From Methylophaga sp. OBS3 (GTDB lineage Bacteria; Pseudomonadota; Gammaproteobacteria; Nitrosococcales; Methylophagaceae), in the NCBI RefSeq assembly GCF_026319325.1, contig NZ_JAPDMU010000003.1, forward strand, positions 248,001 to 312,000: 64,000 bases of DNA, read 5' to 3'. The notes below the pieces were generated by a model, which saw only the letters and a list, made by a program, of their open reading frames with translations, had not been told where the DNA came from and did no database searches. Positions 39,735 to 48,634 of this stretch are shown here, piece after piece (the first letter of the stretch is position 1; the number at the start of each line of letters is the position of its first letter). The translations under genes and the position numbers were made by a program.

Positions 39735-40435
39735 TTATTATCACTTTGCAACTTCATCGCTTTAAATAAAAACTCGGCACGAATCCAATCTTCTTGACTA
39801 TCAATATCCTGCACGCGATATCGAGGTAATTTAACTGCCACGGAATTTACATCGAAAATTGGTCGCTGTTCTAACCAAGCTTCTGCCGTTCCCCAATAAA
39901 ACTGACCAGCATCATGCCATGCTTCTTCGAGATCTTGTGACCGTGTGTGAAAGCATTCTGGGCTGAACATGCTCACACGTTGATTCTCAGCAATGCGTAT
40001 AGCGCGTTGAATTGGGAAAGCATAATTGGTTACCGAAAAAGCATAACTACACTCTTCTTTTTTTAAGGCTTCCCATCCTCGACGTAGATCTTGAGCATTA
40101 ACAAAGGGCGCCGTAGCATAAAGACAACAGGCATAATCCACTTCAAAATCATGCACTCGTAACCATTCGACTGAATGTTTTATTACAGGCAGTGTCCCCG
40201 CGTAGTCATCTGCAAGAGTATTTGGTCGAATAAAAGGGACATCAGCACCTAATTTTTTTGAGATCTCTGCAATTTCCATATCGTCAGTCGAAACTATAAT
40301 TTTGTCGAAACATTCGGATGATATTGCGGCCTCAATGGACCAAGCTATCATTGGTTTACCACAAAAATTTTTCACATTTTTTCGCGGAATACGTTTGCTT
40401 CCACCTCGGGCAGGAATGATTGCAACACGGCTCAT
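39731..40435 (-). CDS. pseF: PseF, CMP-pseudaminic acid synthetase
   Basis: Activates pseudaminic acid with CTP to CMP-pseudaminate, the donor for transfer to glycan or protein. 234 residues with the CMP-sialate synthetase motif IPARGGSKRIPRKN, the STDDMEIAEISKKLGA region and VDYACCLYATAPF. The start lies at 40435 immediately after the pseC stop (40436). Confidence 0.95.
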   Translation of the reverse strand: MSRVAIIPARGGSKRIPRKNVKNFCGKPMIAWSIEAAISSECFDKIIVSTDDMEIAEISKKLGADVPFIRPNTLADDYAGTLPVIKHSVEWLRVHDFEVDYACCLYATAPFVNAQDLRRGWEALKKEECSYAFSVTNYAFPIQRAIRIAENQRVSMFSPECFHTRSQDLEEAWHDAGQFYWGTAEAWLEQRPIFDVNSVAVKLPRYRVQDIDSQEDWIRAEFLFKAMKLQSDNK

Positions 40436-41602
40436 CTAGCTTTCACTATTCAATGCGATTTCCACCGCTTTTATAACTTCATTTTGTTCTAGCTCTTGTA
40501 ACCCATGAAACATCGGTAGACTGATAGCTTCTTGGTAGTATTGCATTGCATGTGGATAAGATTCGACTTTAAATCCCATTTTTTGATAATAAGGCTGGGT
40601 ATGCACCGGTATATAATGCAAATTTACACCTATGCCCTGATTTCTCAGAGACTCAAATATCTGCCGGTGGGTTTTACCTATTTTTTCCAATTGCAAACGA
40701 ATGACATATAAATGTAGCCCGGAATAACTATCCGGATGTTGCCAAGGTGTTTTTACTGGTAAGTCCTTAAGTAAATTATCATATCGCTCGGCTAGTTCAT
40801 GTCGGCGTGCAACAAACTCATCCAGCCTATCCATCTGGCTAATCCCCAATGCTGCTTGAAGCTCAGTCATTCTGTAGTTAAAGCCTAGCTCGATTTGTTG
40901 GTAATACCATGGGCCATCAGGGTTCTGTGTCATGTAATTAGGGTCTCGCGTCACCCCATGACTTCTTAACAGATTCATTTTCTCAGCAAGATCATCATCA
41001 TTTGTCAGAGCCATTCCGCCCTCAGCGGTGGTGATGATTTTTACCGGATGAAAACTAAATACAGTAATGTCGCTATAACGGCCATTACCAACAAACTCAC
41101 CTTGATATTTGCCTCCAATTGCATGGGATGCATCTTCGATAATTCGAAAACCATATTCCTGACTAAGCCTGTAAATAGCTTCCATCTCACAAGGCTGACC
41201 GCAAAGATGAACAGCTACAACAACTTTAGGTAAGCAATGATTTTGTTTGGCTCGTTTTAGTTTTTTTTCTAGTGTTATAGGGCAGAGGTTATATGTTTTC
41301 GGATCAATATCTACGAAATCGACCCGAGCACCACAGTAAAGACCACAATTTGCAGATGCTACAAAAGTAATTGGCGTTGTCCACAACCAATCACCTTCTC
41401 CCAACCCCAGCGCTAAACAGGCGATATGAAGTGCGGATGTGGCACTATTAACAGCTAGAGCGTGCTTGGCACCAACATGTTTTGCTACGGTTTGTTCGAA
41501 CTCTGGTACTTTGGGGCCTTGAGTCAAAAAATCCGACTGTAAAACTGCAACAACTGCATCAATATCAGCTTGATTAATATCCTGTCTGCCGTAAGGGATC
41601 AT
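40436..41602 (-). CDS. pseC: PseC, UDP-4-keto-sugar aminotransferase
   Basis: A 388-residue PLP aminotransferase of the DegT/DnrJ/EryC1 family. It aminates UDP-2-acetamido-2,6-dideoxy-L-arabino-4-hexulose at C4. It opens IPYGRQDINQADIDAV; the PLP Lys is in SFHPVKIITTAEGG and the cofactor Asp in IEDASHAIGG. It lies 2 nt after pseB. Confidence 0.95.
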   Translation of the reverse strand: MIPYGRQDINQADIDAVVAVLQSDFLTQGPKVPEFEQTVAKHVGAKHALAVNSATSALHIACLALGLGEGDWLWTTPITFVASANCGLYCGARVDFVDIDPKTYNLCPITLEKKLKRAKQNHCLPKVVVAVHLCGQPCEMEAIYRLSQEYGFRIIEDASHAIGGKYQGEFVGNGRYSDITVFSFHPVKIITTAEGGMALTNDDDLAEKMNLLRSHGVTRDPNYMTQNPDGPWYYQQIELGFNYRMTELQAALGISQMDRLDEFVARRHELAERYDNLLKDLPVKTPWQHPDSYSGLHLYVIRLQLEKIGKTHRQIFESLRNQGIGVNLHYIPVHTQPYYQKMGFKVESYPHAMQYYQEAISLPMFHGLQELEQNEVIKAVEIALNSES

Positions 41603-41604
41603 AA

Positions 41605-42603
41605 TTAAATTTTGCCGATTTCGTTGTAGTTACGGTCTATCCATGCTTGCAATTCAGCATCCTCCATCCATTCAGTATTATTTTCACTTGAGTAGATGAA
41701 TCCTTCTGGCACTTTTTTACCGTCTTTGATTCTCTTTTTACAGTTACCCCAATTATTAATAGAGGGTAAAATCTTGAAATGCTCTTCGTATTCATAAGTG
41801 AAAAATGCATCTTCAGAGCCAATCATTTGCTCATGCAATTTTTCACCAGGTCTTATTCCTACCGTTTCTTGTTTTGCGTTTGGAGACACTACACGCGCTA
41901 AGTCCGTCACTTTCATCGAAGGAATTTTTTTAACATAGATTTCGCCACCCAGCATATCTTCGAAAGCATGCCAAACTAACTCAACCCCTTGTTCCAGACT
42001 AATCATAAAGCGTGTCATCCGGGTATCAGTAATAGGTAACACGCCCTTATCTTTTATGGACATGAAAAATGGTATAACCGAACCACGAGAGCCCATAACA
42101 TTTCCATAACGAACAACTGAAAATTTTGTTTCATGACCACCGGCATATGAATTACCGGCCACGAATAACTTATCAGAAGCTAATTTTGTTGCTCCATATA
42201 GATTAATCGGGCTACTCGCTTTATCCGTTGAAAGCGCCACTACTCCTTTTATACCCTTGTCAATACAGGCATCAATTAAATTCATCGCCCCATTAATATT
42301 TGTTTTTACGCATTCAAAAGGGTTGTATTCAGCTGTGGGCACAATTTTAGTCGCGGCAGCATGAACAACATAATCAACGCCATCTAATGCCCTATATAAA
42401 CGATCTTTATCTCTTACATCACCAATAAAAAATCGTAACCGATCATCACCTTCGAATAACTTGGCCATCTCCCATTGCTTCATTTCATCACGCGAAAAGA
42501 TGATGATTTTTTTAGGATTATACTTTTCAAGGGTCATAGGGATAAACTTATGACCGAAAGAACCGGTACCGCCTGTGATAAGAATTGTTTTATTTTCTAA
42601 CAT
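41605..42603 (-). CDS. pseB: PseB, UDP-GlcNAc 4,6-dehydratase (5-inverting)
   Basis: First enzyme of the pseudaminate pathway, soluble short form (332 residues) of the SDR dehydratase family. ILITGGTGSFGHKF binds NADP; ALSTDKASSPINLYGATKLA contains the substrate-binding and catalytic Lys region, and YGNVMGSRGSVIP follows. This soluble enzyme is distinct from the membrane-bound dehydratase at 53.6-55.5 kb, so the cluster has two different 4,6-dehydratases. Confidence 0.95.
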   Translation of the reverse strand: MLENKTILITGGTGSFGHKFIPMTLEKYNPKKIIIFSRDEMKQWEMAKLFEGDDRLRFFIGDVRDKDRLYRALDGVDYVVHAAATKIVPTAEYNPFECVKTNINGAMNLIDACIDKGIKGVVALSTDKASSPINLYGATKLASDKLFVAGNSYAGGHETKFSVVRYGNVMGSRGSVIPFFMSIKDKGVLPITDTRMTRFMISLEQGVELVWHAFEDMLGGEIYVKKIPSMKVTDLARVVSPNAKQETVGIRPGEKLHEQMIGSEDAFFTYEYEEHFKILPSINNWGNCKKRIKDGKKVPEGFIYSSENNTEWMEDAELQAWIDRNYNEIGKI

Positions 42604-42610
42604 TGGATTC

Positions 42611-43129
42611 CTAAGTGAATTTTTTATCGGCTTTTAAAGTTTCATAGTGTTTTATATTACGTTTTTTAAAAACTCTTGCGGGATGACCACCAGCGATTGC
42701 ATACGCAGGAATATCATTAACCACACAGCTTCCCGCTTGAATTATCGCCCCTTCACCAATAGTGACACCTCCAAGCACAATAACACGGCTTCCTAACCAG
42801 ACATTGTCAGCAATTGTTATATCTTTCAGTATGTATGTCTTGTCGTAAGGTATTGCCGTTCCAGAATCAAAATTATGATTTTGTGTAATCAAAAGACATT
42901 CAGGGCCAGAGTGGAAGTTATCACCAATTATCACCTTGCCATTTCCATTGATCGTCAAACCATTGAAATTAACATTATTCCCTAAGAAGGTATTCTTAGT
43001 TACTTGAGTCCGATAATTCGCTGTAACTTTACCTTTAAATGAGCCACACCTTCTTTTTACAATTGACGTCCAGATATATCTAATGATGCATCTAATTGTT
43101 TTTTTAAATATTCTAACTATGTAACCCAT
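42611..43129 (-). CDS. Hexapeptide-repeat O-acetyltransferase (LbH/maltose acetyltransferase type)
   Basis: A 172-residue left-handed beta-helix protein with about six hexapeptide turns (KVIIGDNFHSG, ITIADNVWLGSRVIVLGGVT, IGEGAIIQAGSCVVND) and the usual tail AIAGGHPARVFKKRN. It is of the xenobiotic/sugar acetyltransferase group and probably acetylates a surface sugar. The His in LLITQNHNFDS is the probable catalytic base. Gaps of 4 nt to the sulfotransferase and 7 nt to pseB put it in the same operon. Confidence 0.9.
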   Translation of the reverse strand: MGYIVRIFKKTIRCIIRYIWTSIVKRRCGSFKGKVTANYRTQVTKNTFLGNNVNFNGLTINGNGKVIIGDNFHSGPECLLITQNHNFDSGTAIPYDKTYILKDITIADNVWLGSRVIVLGGVTIGEGAIIQAGSCVVNDIPAYAIAGGHPARVFKKRNIKHYETLKADKKFT

Positions 43130-43133
43130 ATTA

Positions 43134-44150
43134 TTACTCAGCTAAATCATTATGTTTCAGTTCTCTATCTTTATCCCAAAAGACCAAATATTGGACTTTC
43201 GTATTTACTAACTTCGAATAATATTCTTGATTTTTTTCAAAATTACGCCCTCTATGTATCGTGCCAGGAAGAGAGTACTTTCTATATTTTAAAAGCTTAT
43301 CAACGTAGTTTTGCATTAAGTATCGCCACACACCAGACTTTGCATAAAGAGATATGGCTGCACCAAATTTTGTATTTTTAGTTTTATATTCATGGGGTAC
43401 GTTAAGTTTAGATGAATAATTATCATAAATATTCTCTAAGCTACTTTTCATTTTAATACCTAGTAGCGAAAGCATTTTTTCTCTCAAAAATGTCAATCGA
43501 ATAGCCGATTTTGAATAAGAAATATTTTCACGCTTCGCTTTGGAAAGCTTAATTCTAAGTTCATCAAGTTGGTTTGGATGAATTTCACAAAGCTCTGTTA
43601 TAAAGTTTAAAGAAGAGAGCCCAGAAATAGACACTACTACCAGCTTGTGAAAGTTTGTACTGTATAAATTGACTAATTTTTCATAATTCAAATCATCAAC
43701 TTTAAAAATTTCGCAGAGATGAGGTCTAGTAATAGGCTCCATATACTCATAATCAACATCATTAAGAAGAAATTGTTCTGGTTTATTAACACTTCCACTT
43801 TGTAGCATTTGTATATAGACGCTAGTTAAATATGACTCGGGATCTCTCAAAGTGATTAAGATCGTCGTATTTTTAGGGAAAATAGCAACATTTTGTTTTA
43901 AATTAAAATCCCAAATTGCCGGGTTCCACCCAGCTAAACTTTCAACTGAGATCAAGGTTTTTTCTGGTAGCCGCTCGAAAGAGTTTTTCAGAAATTCTTT
44001 TCCTCTTCCTGTATGAATATATTGTCGTAACTCTCCCATTAAGTGTTGAGGGTTATACTCATCAATTAGCCCCATTTTTTTTAACTCAGGAAACACTCCT
44101 TTTTGAAGGCTTGTTGTGCCTGTTTTTCCTAGACCAATGTGTACAATCAC
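43134..44150 (-). CDS. PAPS-dependent sulfotransferase-like protein
   Basis: A 338-residue protein with sulfotransferase marks: a PAPS 5'-phosphosulfate loop GLGKTGTTSLQ (residues 6-16) and the 3'-phosphate motif ITLRDPESYLTSVY near residue 105-118. It is basic, predicted cytoplasmic, without signal peptide. Such enzymes put sulfate from PAPS onto carbohydrates. The APS kinase gene at 29.2 kb lies in the same minus-strand cluster, which supports the call. The base composition is more AT-rich by eye than the housekeeping genes, typical for glycan clusters. Acceptor unknown. Confidence 0.8.
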   Translation of the reverse strand: MIVHIGLGKTGTTSLQKGVFPELKKMGLIDEYNPQHLMGELRQYIHTGRGKEFLKNSFERLPEKTLISVESLAGWNPAIWDFNLKQNVAIFPKNTTILITLRDPESYLTSVYIQMLQSGSVNKPEQFLLNDVDYEYMEPITRPHLCEIFKVDDLNYEKLVNLYSTNFHKLVVVSISGLSSLNFITELCEIHPNQLDELRIKLSKAKRENISYSKSAIRLTFLREKMLSLLGIKMKSSLENIYDNYSSKLNVPHEYKTKNTKFGAAISLYAKSGVWRYLMQNYVDKLLKYRKYSLPGTIHRGRNFEKNQEYYSKLVNTKVQYLVFWDKDRELKHNDLAE

Positions 44151-44164
44151 TATTCAATTACACC

Positions 44165-45484
44165 TTACATCGCTGATGGGCGGATACCAATTTTTTTGTA
44201 AACTAAAAAGCCCAAAATACTATTCCACACCACAATACCCGTTGAAACGGCAATTGCTGCTCCAATTGCCCCCATCTTTGGAATTAATAAAATTGATAAA
44301 GCTATGCTTATGAACACTGAAAAAATCTGTGCTTTGAATGATTGTTTTTCATTACCGGTCATTGCCAAAAGATAACCAACAGACCCAAAAAAAACATTAA
44401 ATAATTGACCAATAACCAAAATAAACATAGGCATATAACTAAGTTCTGAATATTCGCTGCCAAAAAGCAGTGCAATCAATTCCTTACCGAAAATAAGCAG
44501 CATTAACCCAATGGGTAAAGCAAAGCAAAAAGCTACACGAGCAGACTGACGAGAAAGCTTTTGTAGAAACAGTCTATTGTCACTTTTATAAGCATTGACG
44601 ATATGCGGACTTATCACTAAATTTACTATTGTTAAGGAAAGCGAAACAAATTGAGCCCCCCGCTCGGCTACTCGTAATCCGGCAGCTTGCTCATCACTAC
44701 CAAGCATACCGAGAGCCAAGATACCTATTTGTGAATTAAACGTACCAATTAAATTTAATGCCATAAATGGTGCTAATGCTGCTCCCCAGTATTTCAGATT
44801 AACTTCTGCTTTTACTGACTTTGCATCCGTTGGGCTTACTTTTAAAAATATGATAGTCACCAATATTAGTGCAAGCAGGCTACTGAAAATCTGACTTAAA
44901 AGAGCTGATTCAATACTAATAGTAAAAATCAAAACTGCTGATGCAATGAAAAAAAGAAATAAAATAGGCTGGATTATCGCTCCCGAAAGCTCAGATATAG
45001 CTGGGAGACCAAGTCCCTTGATGGCGGCATTCCTGACAGCCGAAATTCCCATAATTGGCAATAAAATTAAGCCAAGAGGTAAATATGCCCACTTTTCAGA
45101 ACTTGGAACAACTTTAAACGTGTAAGTTAAAAGAAAATATGAAATATATATAAGGAGTGATATTACAAAAACCCATAAATAGGCTGACCTCATTATTCCC
45201 TTGTAAAGTGGCCAGTTTTTATCGTGCTTATATGCCGCTACCTCTCTAATTAAAAGAGTTTTTAGTCCACCAGAAACAGGTATCAATAGTAATGGAATAA
45301 TAGCCATAATGAATGCGTATTGACCAAACTGTTCGGGTCCAAAAATACGCGCAAGAAGTACACTTGTAACTAACCCAATAGGGATATTGAGTAAACGCAT
45401 AACCCCTACACCCAAAAAACTTTTTTTCAGTTGTTTTCGGATATTTATAGTCTGGTTATTTTTATTTTGAGTATTAATGTCCAA
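44165..45484 (-). CDS. Oligosaccharide flippase, Wzx type (MOP superfamily)
   Basis: A 439-residue polytopic membrane protein, about 12 to 14 hydrophobic segments. It starts with the polysaccharide-synthesis pattern KKSFLGVGVMRLLNIPIG and VLLARIFGPEQFGQYAFI. Wzx proteins flip undecaprenyl-PP-linked repeat units to the periplasm. It lies 24 nt after the EPS MarR gene and 14 nt before the sulfotransferase, so the flippase is co-expressed with the sulfation and pseudaminate genes. Confidence 0.9.
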   Translation of the reverse strand: MDINTQNKNNQTINIRKQLKKSFLGVGVMRLLNIPIGLVTSVLLARIFGPEQFGQYAFIMAIIPLLLIPVSGGLKTLLIREVAAYKHDKNWPLYKGIMRSAYLWVFVISLLIYISYFLLTYTFKVVPSSEKWAYLPLGLILLPIMGISAVRNAAIKGLGLPAISELSGAIIQPILFLFFIASAVLIFTISIESALLSQIFSSLLALILVTIIFLKVSPTDAKSVKAEVNLKYWGAALAPFMALNLIGTFNSQIGILALGMLGSDEQAAGLRVAERGAQFVSLSLTIVNLVISPHIVNAYKSDNRLFLQKLSRQSARVAFCFALPIGLMLLIFGKELIALLFGSEYSELSYMPMFILVIGQLFNVFFGSVGYLLAMTGNEKQSFKAQIFSVFISIALSILLIPKMGAIGAAIAVSTGIVVWNSILGFLVYKKIGIRPSAM

Positions 45485-45508
45485 ATGATTTACAACTCAG
45501 ATTTTTCG

Positions 45509-45829
45509 TTATTCTGAAATTTCATTTTTAATCAGTTCAATTTCCAGCCTAAGTTTTTCGTACTCACGCACCTTTGCTTTTAAAAAACTCGTCGTAACAT
45601 TCGCTTTTTCTTCTATGCCACTGGGAGTGAGTTTGTACAGGTAAGCCATTTTATTCTGGCTGTTATGAAAGTTCTTCACTTTCAACAGCCCTTTTTCCAT
45701 TAACGCTTTCAGGCAATAATTGGTTTTGCCCAAGCTAATACCCAACGCTTTAGCGAGCTGGCGCTGACTGATTTCTGGATTGGCTTCTATCAGTTTTAAT
45801 ATTTTGTATCGATATTCGTCGCTAATCAT
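45509..45829 (-). CDS. EPS-associated MarR-type transcriptional regulator (copy 1)
   Basis: About 106 residues: a winged HTH ([20 protein letters not shown], then QLAKALGISLGKTNYCLKAL) and a C-terminal coiled-coil helix (KAKVREYEKLRLEIE). It matches the small MarR-like group found at the head of exopolysaccharide clusters. ATG at 45829 is chosen; a GTG at 45859 would place the start inside a palindrome that looks like its own operator. Paralogous to the gene at 49733-50062, sharing most of the HTH. First gene of the wzx-sulfotransferase-pse operon. Confidence 0.85.
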   Translation of the reverse strand: MISDEYRYKILKLIEANPEISQRQLAKALGISLGKTNYCLKALMEKGLLKVKNFHNSQNKMAYLYKLTPSGIEEKANVTTSFLKAKVREYEKLRLEIELIKNEISE

Positions 45830-45840
45830 ATGATTACTGC

Positions 45841-45886
45841 GTTCAACAATTGAACACACTTTATAGTAGTATTTGTTAATTGTAAA
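45841..45886 (-). promoter_or_regulatory. Promoter and putative operator of EPS MarR copy 1
   Basis: On the minus strand TTTACA (45881-45886) is followed 22 nt later by TGTGTTCA and its inverted half TGAAC; the palindrome core GTTCAACAATTGAAC covers 45841-45855. A TATAAA lies 15 nt after TTTACA. The same TTTACA-N22-TGTGTTCA-N5-TGAAC layout precedes the second MarR copy. Confidence 0.6.
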
Positions 45887-45979
45887 TCTGAAACCTTACC
45901 GCAAGATTTATATGGTTAGTCTAGGAAATTCGTTAGCTTTTGTTGATGTGTTGTATGGATGATTCCATCATGATTTTTT

Positions 45980-45989
45980 GGGGGGGGGG
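45980..45989. repeat. Ten-G homopolymer tract
   Basis: Six T residues are followed by ten G residues in the 470-base intergenic region between the pse-operon regulator and rmlC. Such tracts change length by slippage. No coding frame crosses it that I can support. Confidence 0.9.
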
Positions 45990-46090
45990 AAATATGGCTT
46001 CCCATGAATTCACGCCGACTTTGGTTTTGAATACTGAATATGAATCGTCATCATGGTGTTGATGACATTTTGTAAGGAATTGTTCGATTT

Positions 46091-46135
46091 GTGTTGTGTT
46101 GTGTTGTGTTGTGTTGTGTTGTGTTGTGTTGTGTT
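46091..46135. repeat. Pentanucleotide repeat (GTGTT)9
   Basis: Nine exact tandem copies of GTGTT, perfect over 45 bases, in the same intergenic region (45860-46329) as the G tract. The region otherwise shows no gene. The repeat unit is not a multiple of three, as in slippage-controlled loci, but here it sits outside genes. Confidence 0.97.
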
Positions 46136-46329
46136 GACTAAGCCTGCTTGCTGAAACAGTTGAAGAGTAGCGGTTGTGCTTGGTCAGCCAGATCTAGATA
46201 TCGTGCGAAAATTACTGTTATAGCAAACCCATTCGGTTCGGAAAACTCTCTCTTTCAACATCCAAGTTGACTTGGCTAAATGGTTTTGATTCGATAGAAG
46301 AAACGTATTCCCTATAGAAGGATAAGAAC

Positions 46330-46902
46330 TCACGATTCTGAAGCACTAAGTTCATTTTTGTTGAGTAAAATTTCATTTATATCTCGTCCCTGTCTGTCTT
46401 TATCTGATAGGATGATTTTATGATCAGGAGTAACGCCCCATTTGATAGCTATTTCAGGATCATTCCAAATAAGACACCGCTCATATTCAGGTGCATAAAA
46501 ATCAGTGCATTTGTACTGAAAATCTGCCGTTTCACTGGTAACCAAAAAACCATGTGCAAAACCGGGGGGCACCCAAAGCATCCGTTTGTTCTCTTCAGAT
46601 AAATACTCTCCTACCCATTGGCCAAAAGTCTCTGAACCAATGCGTAAATCAACGGCGACATCAAAAACTTCGCCCTGTGTGACACGGACCAGCTTGCCTT
46701 GTGGCTGTTTGATTTGATAATGCAGGCCTCGCAGAGTGTTTTTTACTGAGCGACTGTGGTTATCCTGAACAAATTTTGTATCAATGCCTGCTTCCTGAAA
46801 AACTTTCTCATTCCACGTTTCCATGAAAAAGCCGCGTTCGTCACCGAACACTCTTGGTTCGATGAGTTTTACGTCTGGAATTTTAGTTGGTGTAATTTTC
46901 AT
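46330..46902 (-). CDS. rmlC: dTDP-4-dehydrorhamnose 3,5-epimerase RmlC
   Basis: Third step of dTDP-L-rhamnose synthesis. 190-residue cupin: FMETWNEKVF, DNHSRSVKNTLRGLHYQ with the catalytic His, VAVDLR, and WVPPGFAHGFLV are all typical. It is the last gene of rmlB-D-A-C, 17 nt after rmlA. Confidence 0.97.
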   Translation of the reverse strand: MKITPTKIPDVKLIEPRVFGDERGFFMETWNEKVFQEAGIDTKFVQDNHSRSVKNTLRGLHYQIKQPQGKLVRVTQGEVFDVAVDLRIGSETFGQWVGEYLSEENKRMLWVPPGFAHGFLVTSETADFQYKCTDFYAPEYERCLIWNDPEIAIKWGVTPDHKIILSDKDRQGRDINEILLNKNELSASES

Positions 46903-46919
46903 TTGACCGTTAGGTTGGT

Positions 46920-47783
46920 TTATTTGATGAGCTTTTTAAGATATGCGCCATAGCTGTTTTTAGATAGCTTTTCAGCTTCTGATAAAAGTTGCTGTTCACT
47001 TATAAAGCGCATGCGATAGGCAATCTCTTCCAGACAGGCGATTTTTAAACCCTGGCGTTTTTCCAGCGTTTCGATAAAGCCAGCCGCTTCGTGCAACGAA
47101 TCAAACGTACCGGTATCCAGCCAGGCAAAACCACGACCGAGTAATTCGACATTAAGATCACCGCGCTCAAGATAGGCTTGATTCACGCTTGTGATTTCAA
47201 GCTCCCCTCGTTCAGATGGTTCAACCTGCTTGGCAATTTCCACGACGCTATTATCGTAAAAATAAAGTCCTGTTATCGCGAAGTCGGACTTTGGTGTTTT
47301 AGGTTTTTCTTCAATAGAAATAGCTCTTCGATTTTGATCAAACTCAACTACGCCAAACCTTTGCGGATCGGTCACCTGATAACCAAATACGGTAGCGCCA
47401 GACTGTCTTGATACAGCTCGTTGAAGCAAACTGGTTAATCCTTGCCCATAATAAATATTGTCACCAAGAATTAAGCAAACACTGTCATCTCCAATAAACT
47501 TTTCACCGATGATAAATGCTTGGGCAAGTCCATCAGGACTGGGCTGTACAGCATAATTTAGGTTTATCCCCCATTGTTCGCCACTTCCTAAAAGCCGCTT
47601 AAAACTGTCTTGATCTTCAGGCGTAGTGATAATGAGAATATCTTGTATACCCGCTAACATTAATACTGAGAGCGGGTAATAAATCATCGGCTTATCATAG
47701 ACGGGTAATAACTGCTTGGATATGCCTTTAGTTATAGGGTACAAGCGAGTTCCAGAGCCACCAGCAAGAATAATTCCTTTCAT
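46920..47783 (-). CDS. rmlA: Glucose-1-phosphate thymidylyltransferase RmlA
   Basis: Makes dTDP-glucose from dTTP and glucose-1-phosphate. 287 residues with [16 protein letters not shown], the metal-binding LGDNIYYG and the [12 protein letters not shown] segment with the sugar-binding Glu-Lys. Shares one base with the end of rmlD. Confidence 0.97.
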   Translation of the reverse strand: MKGIILAGGSGTRLYPITKGISKQLLPVYDKPMIYYPLSVLMLAGIQDILIITTPEDQDSFKRLLGSGEQWGINLNYAVQPSPDGLAQAFIIGEKFIGDDSVCLILGDNIYYGQGLTSLLQRAVSRQSGATVFGYQVTDPQRFGVVEFDQNRRAISIEEKPKTPKSDFAITGLYFYDNSVVEIAKQVEPSERGELEITSVNQAYLERGDLNVELLGRGFAWLDTGTFDSLHEAAGFIETLEKRQGLKIACLEEIAYRMRFISEQQLLSEAEKLSKNSYGAYLKKLIK

Positions 47784-48634
47784 TATGGTTGCTCCAAAAA
47801 TTCATTCATCGTTAACACTAACTGGCTTTCCCAATCGGGCAGTTTAATCTTCAAACTATCTTCTAATTTATTGACGTTTAGCCTTGAATTTAACGGTCGT
47901 TTGGCAGGGGTTGGATAAGCATCTGTTTTTATTTCATTAACCACAATATTTTGTCTAGCATGCTTAAAAATAGCTTGTGCAAAGCCGGCCCAGCTTATTT
48001 GCCCATGCGTGACAAGATGATAAATTCCTGCTTCTAGATTTTGGTGAATCGCAAGCATTGTAACTTGTGCCAATAGTCTGGCAGGAGTTGGCGCGCCGAC
48101 TTGGTCTGACACGACACTTACCTCAGTTCTTGTCTCAGCAAGCTTTAGCATGGTTTTCATAAAATTATGCCCACGCGAGCTATAAACCCAGCTAGTTCGA
48201 AAAATAAGATAATCTACGCCAGATAAGATTATCGCTTTATCACCCGCTAGTTTTGTACGGCCGTAGACATTCAAAGGACTTGTTTTACTCTTTTCTGTCC
48301 ATGCTATTTCACCATTACCAGGATAAACATAATCACTGCTGTAATGGACTAATCGAACGTTTTTATTAACAGCATAAATTGATAACACTTCAGGTAAATC
48401 AGCATTAAGGCGTTGCGCTAAGATTTCATTGTTTTCCGCTGCATCAACTGCTGTCCAAGCAGCAGCATTGACGATTAAATCCGGACGCATGGTTTGTAAA
48501 TATTGCTCGACAGCCATTAAATCTGACAAGTCTAGTGAGTCTCTGTCAGGGGCTTTAACAACGCCTAAAGTAGACAGCTCACGTTTCAGTTCAAAACCTA
48601 ATTGTCCTGAGCCCCCTAGAAGTAGAATGTTCAA
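47783..48634 (-). CDS. rmlD: dTDP-4-dehydrorhamnose reductase RmlD
   Basis: Last step of dTDP-L-rhamnose synthesis, NADPH-dependent. 283 residues, SDR fold: [13 protein letters not shown], Tyr-x3-Lys in [10 protein letters not shown] and the [18 protein letters not shown] segment. Overlaps rmlB by 4 nt. Confidence 0.96.
   Translation of the reverse strand: MNILLLGGSGQLGFELKRELSTLGVVKAPDRDSLDLSDLMAVEQYLQTMRPDLIVNAAAWTAVDAAENNEILAQRLNADLPEVLSIYAVNKNVRLVHYSSDYVYPGNGEIAWTEKSKTSPLNVYGRTKLAGDKAIILSGVDYLIFRTSWVYSSRGHNFMKTMLKLAETRTEVSVVSDQVGAPTPARLLAQVTMLAIHQNLEAGIYHLVTHGQISWAGFAQAIFKHARQNIVVNEIKTDAYPTPAKRPLNSRLNVNKLEDSLKIKLPDWESQLVLTMNEFLEQP

Noticed and set aside
45860-46329. A gene crossing the G tract and the GTGTT repeat
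   Set aside because: No reading frame with start, SD or family resemblance could be followed through either repeat.
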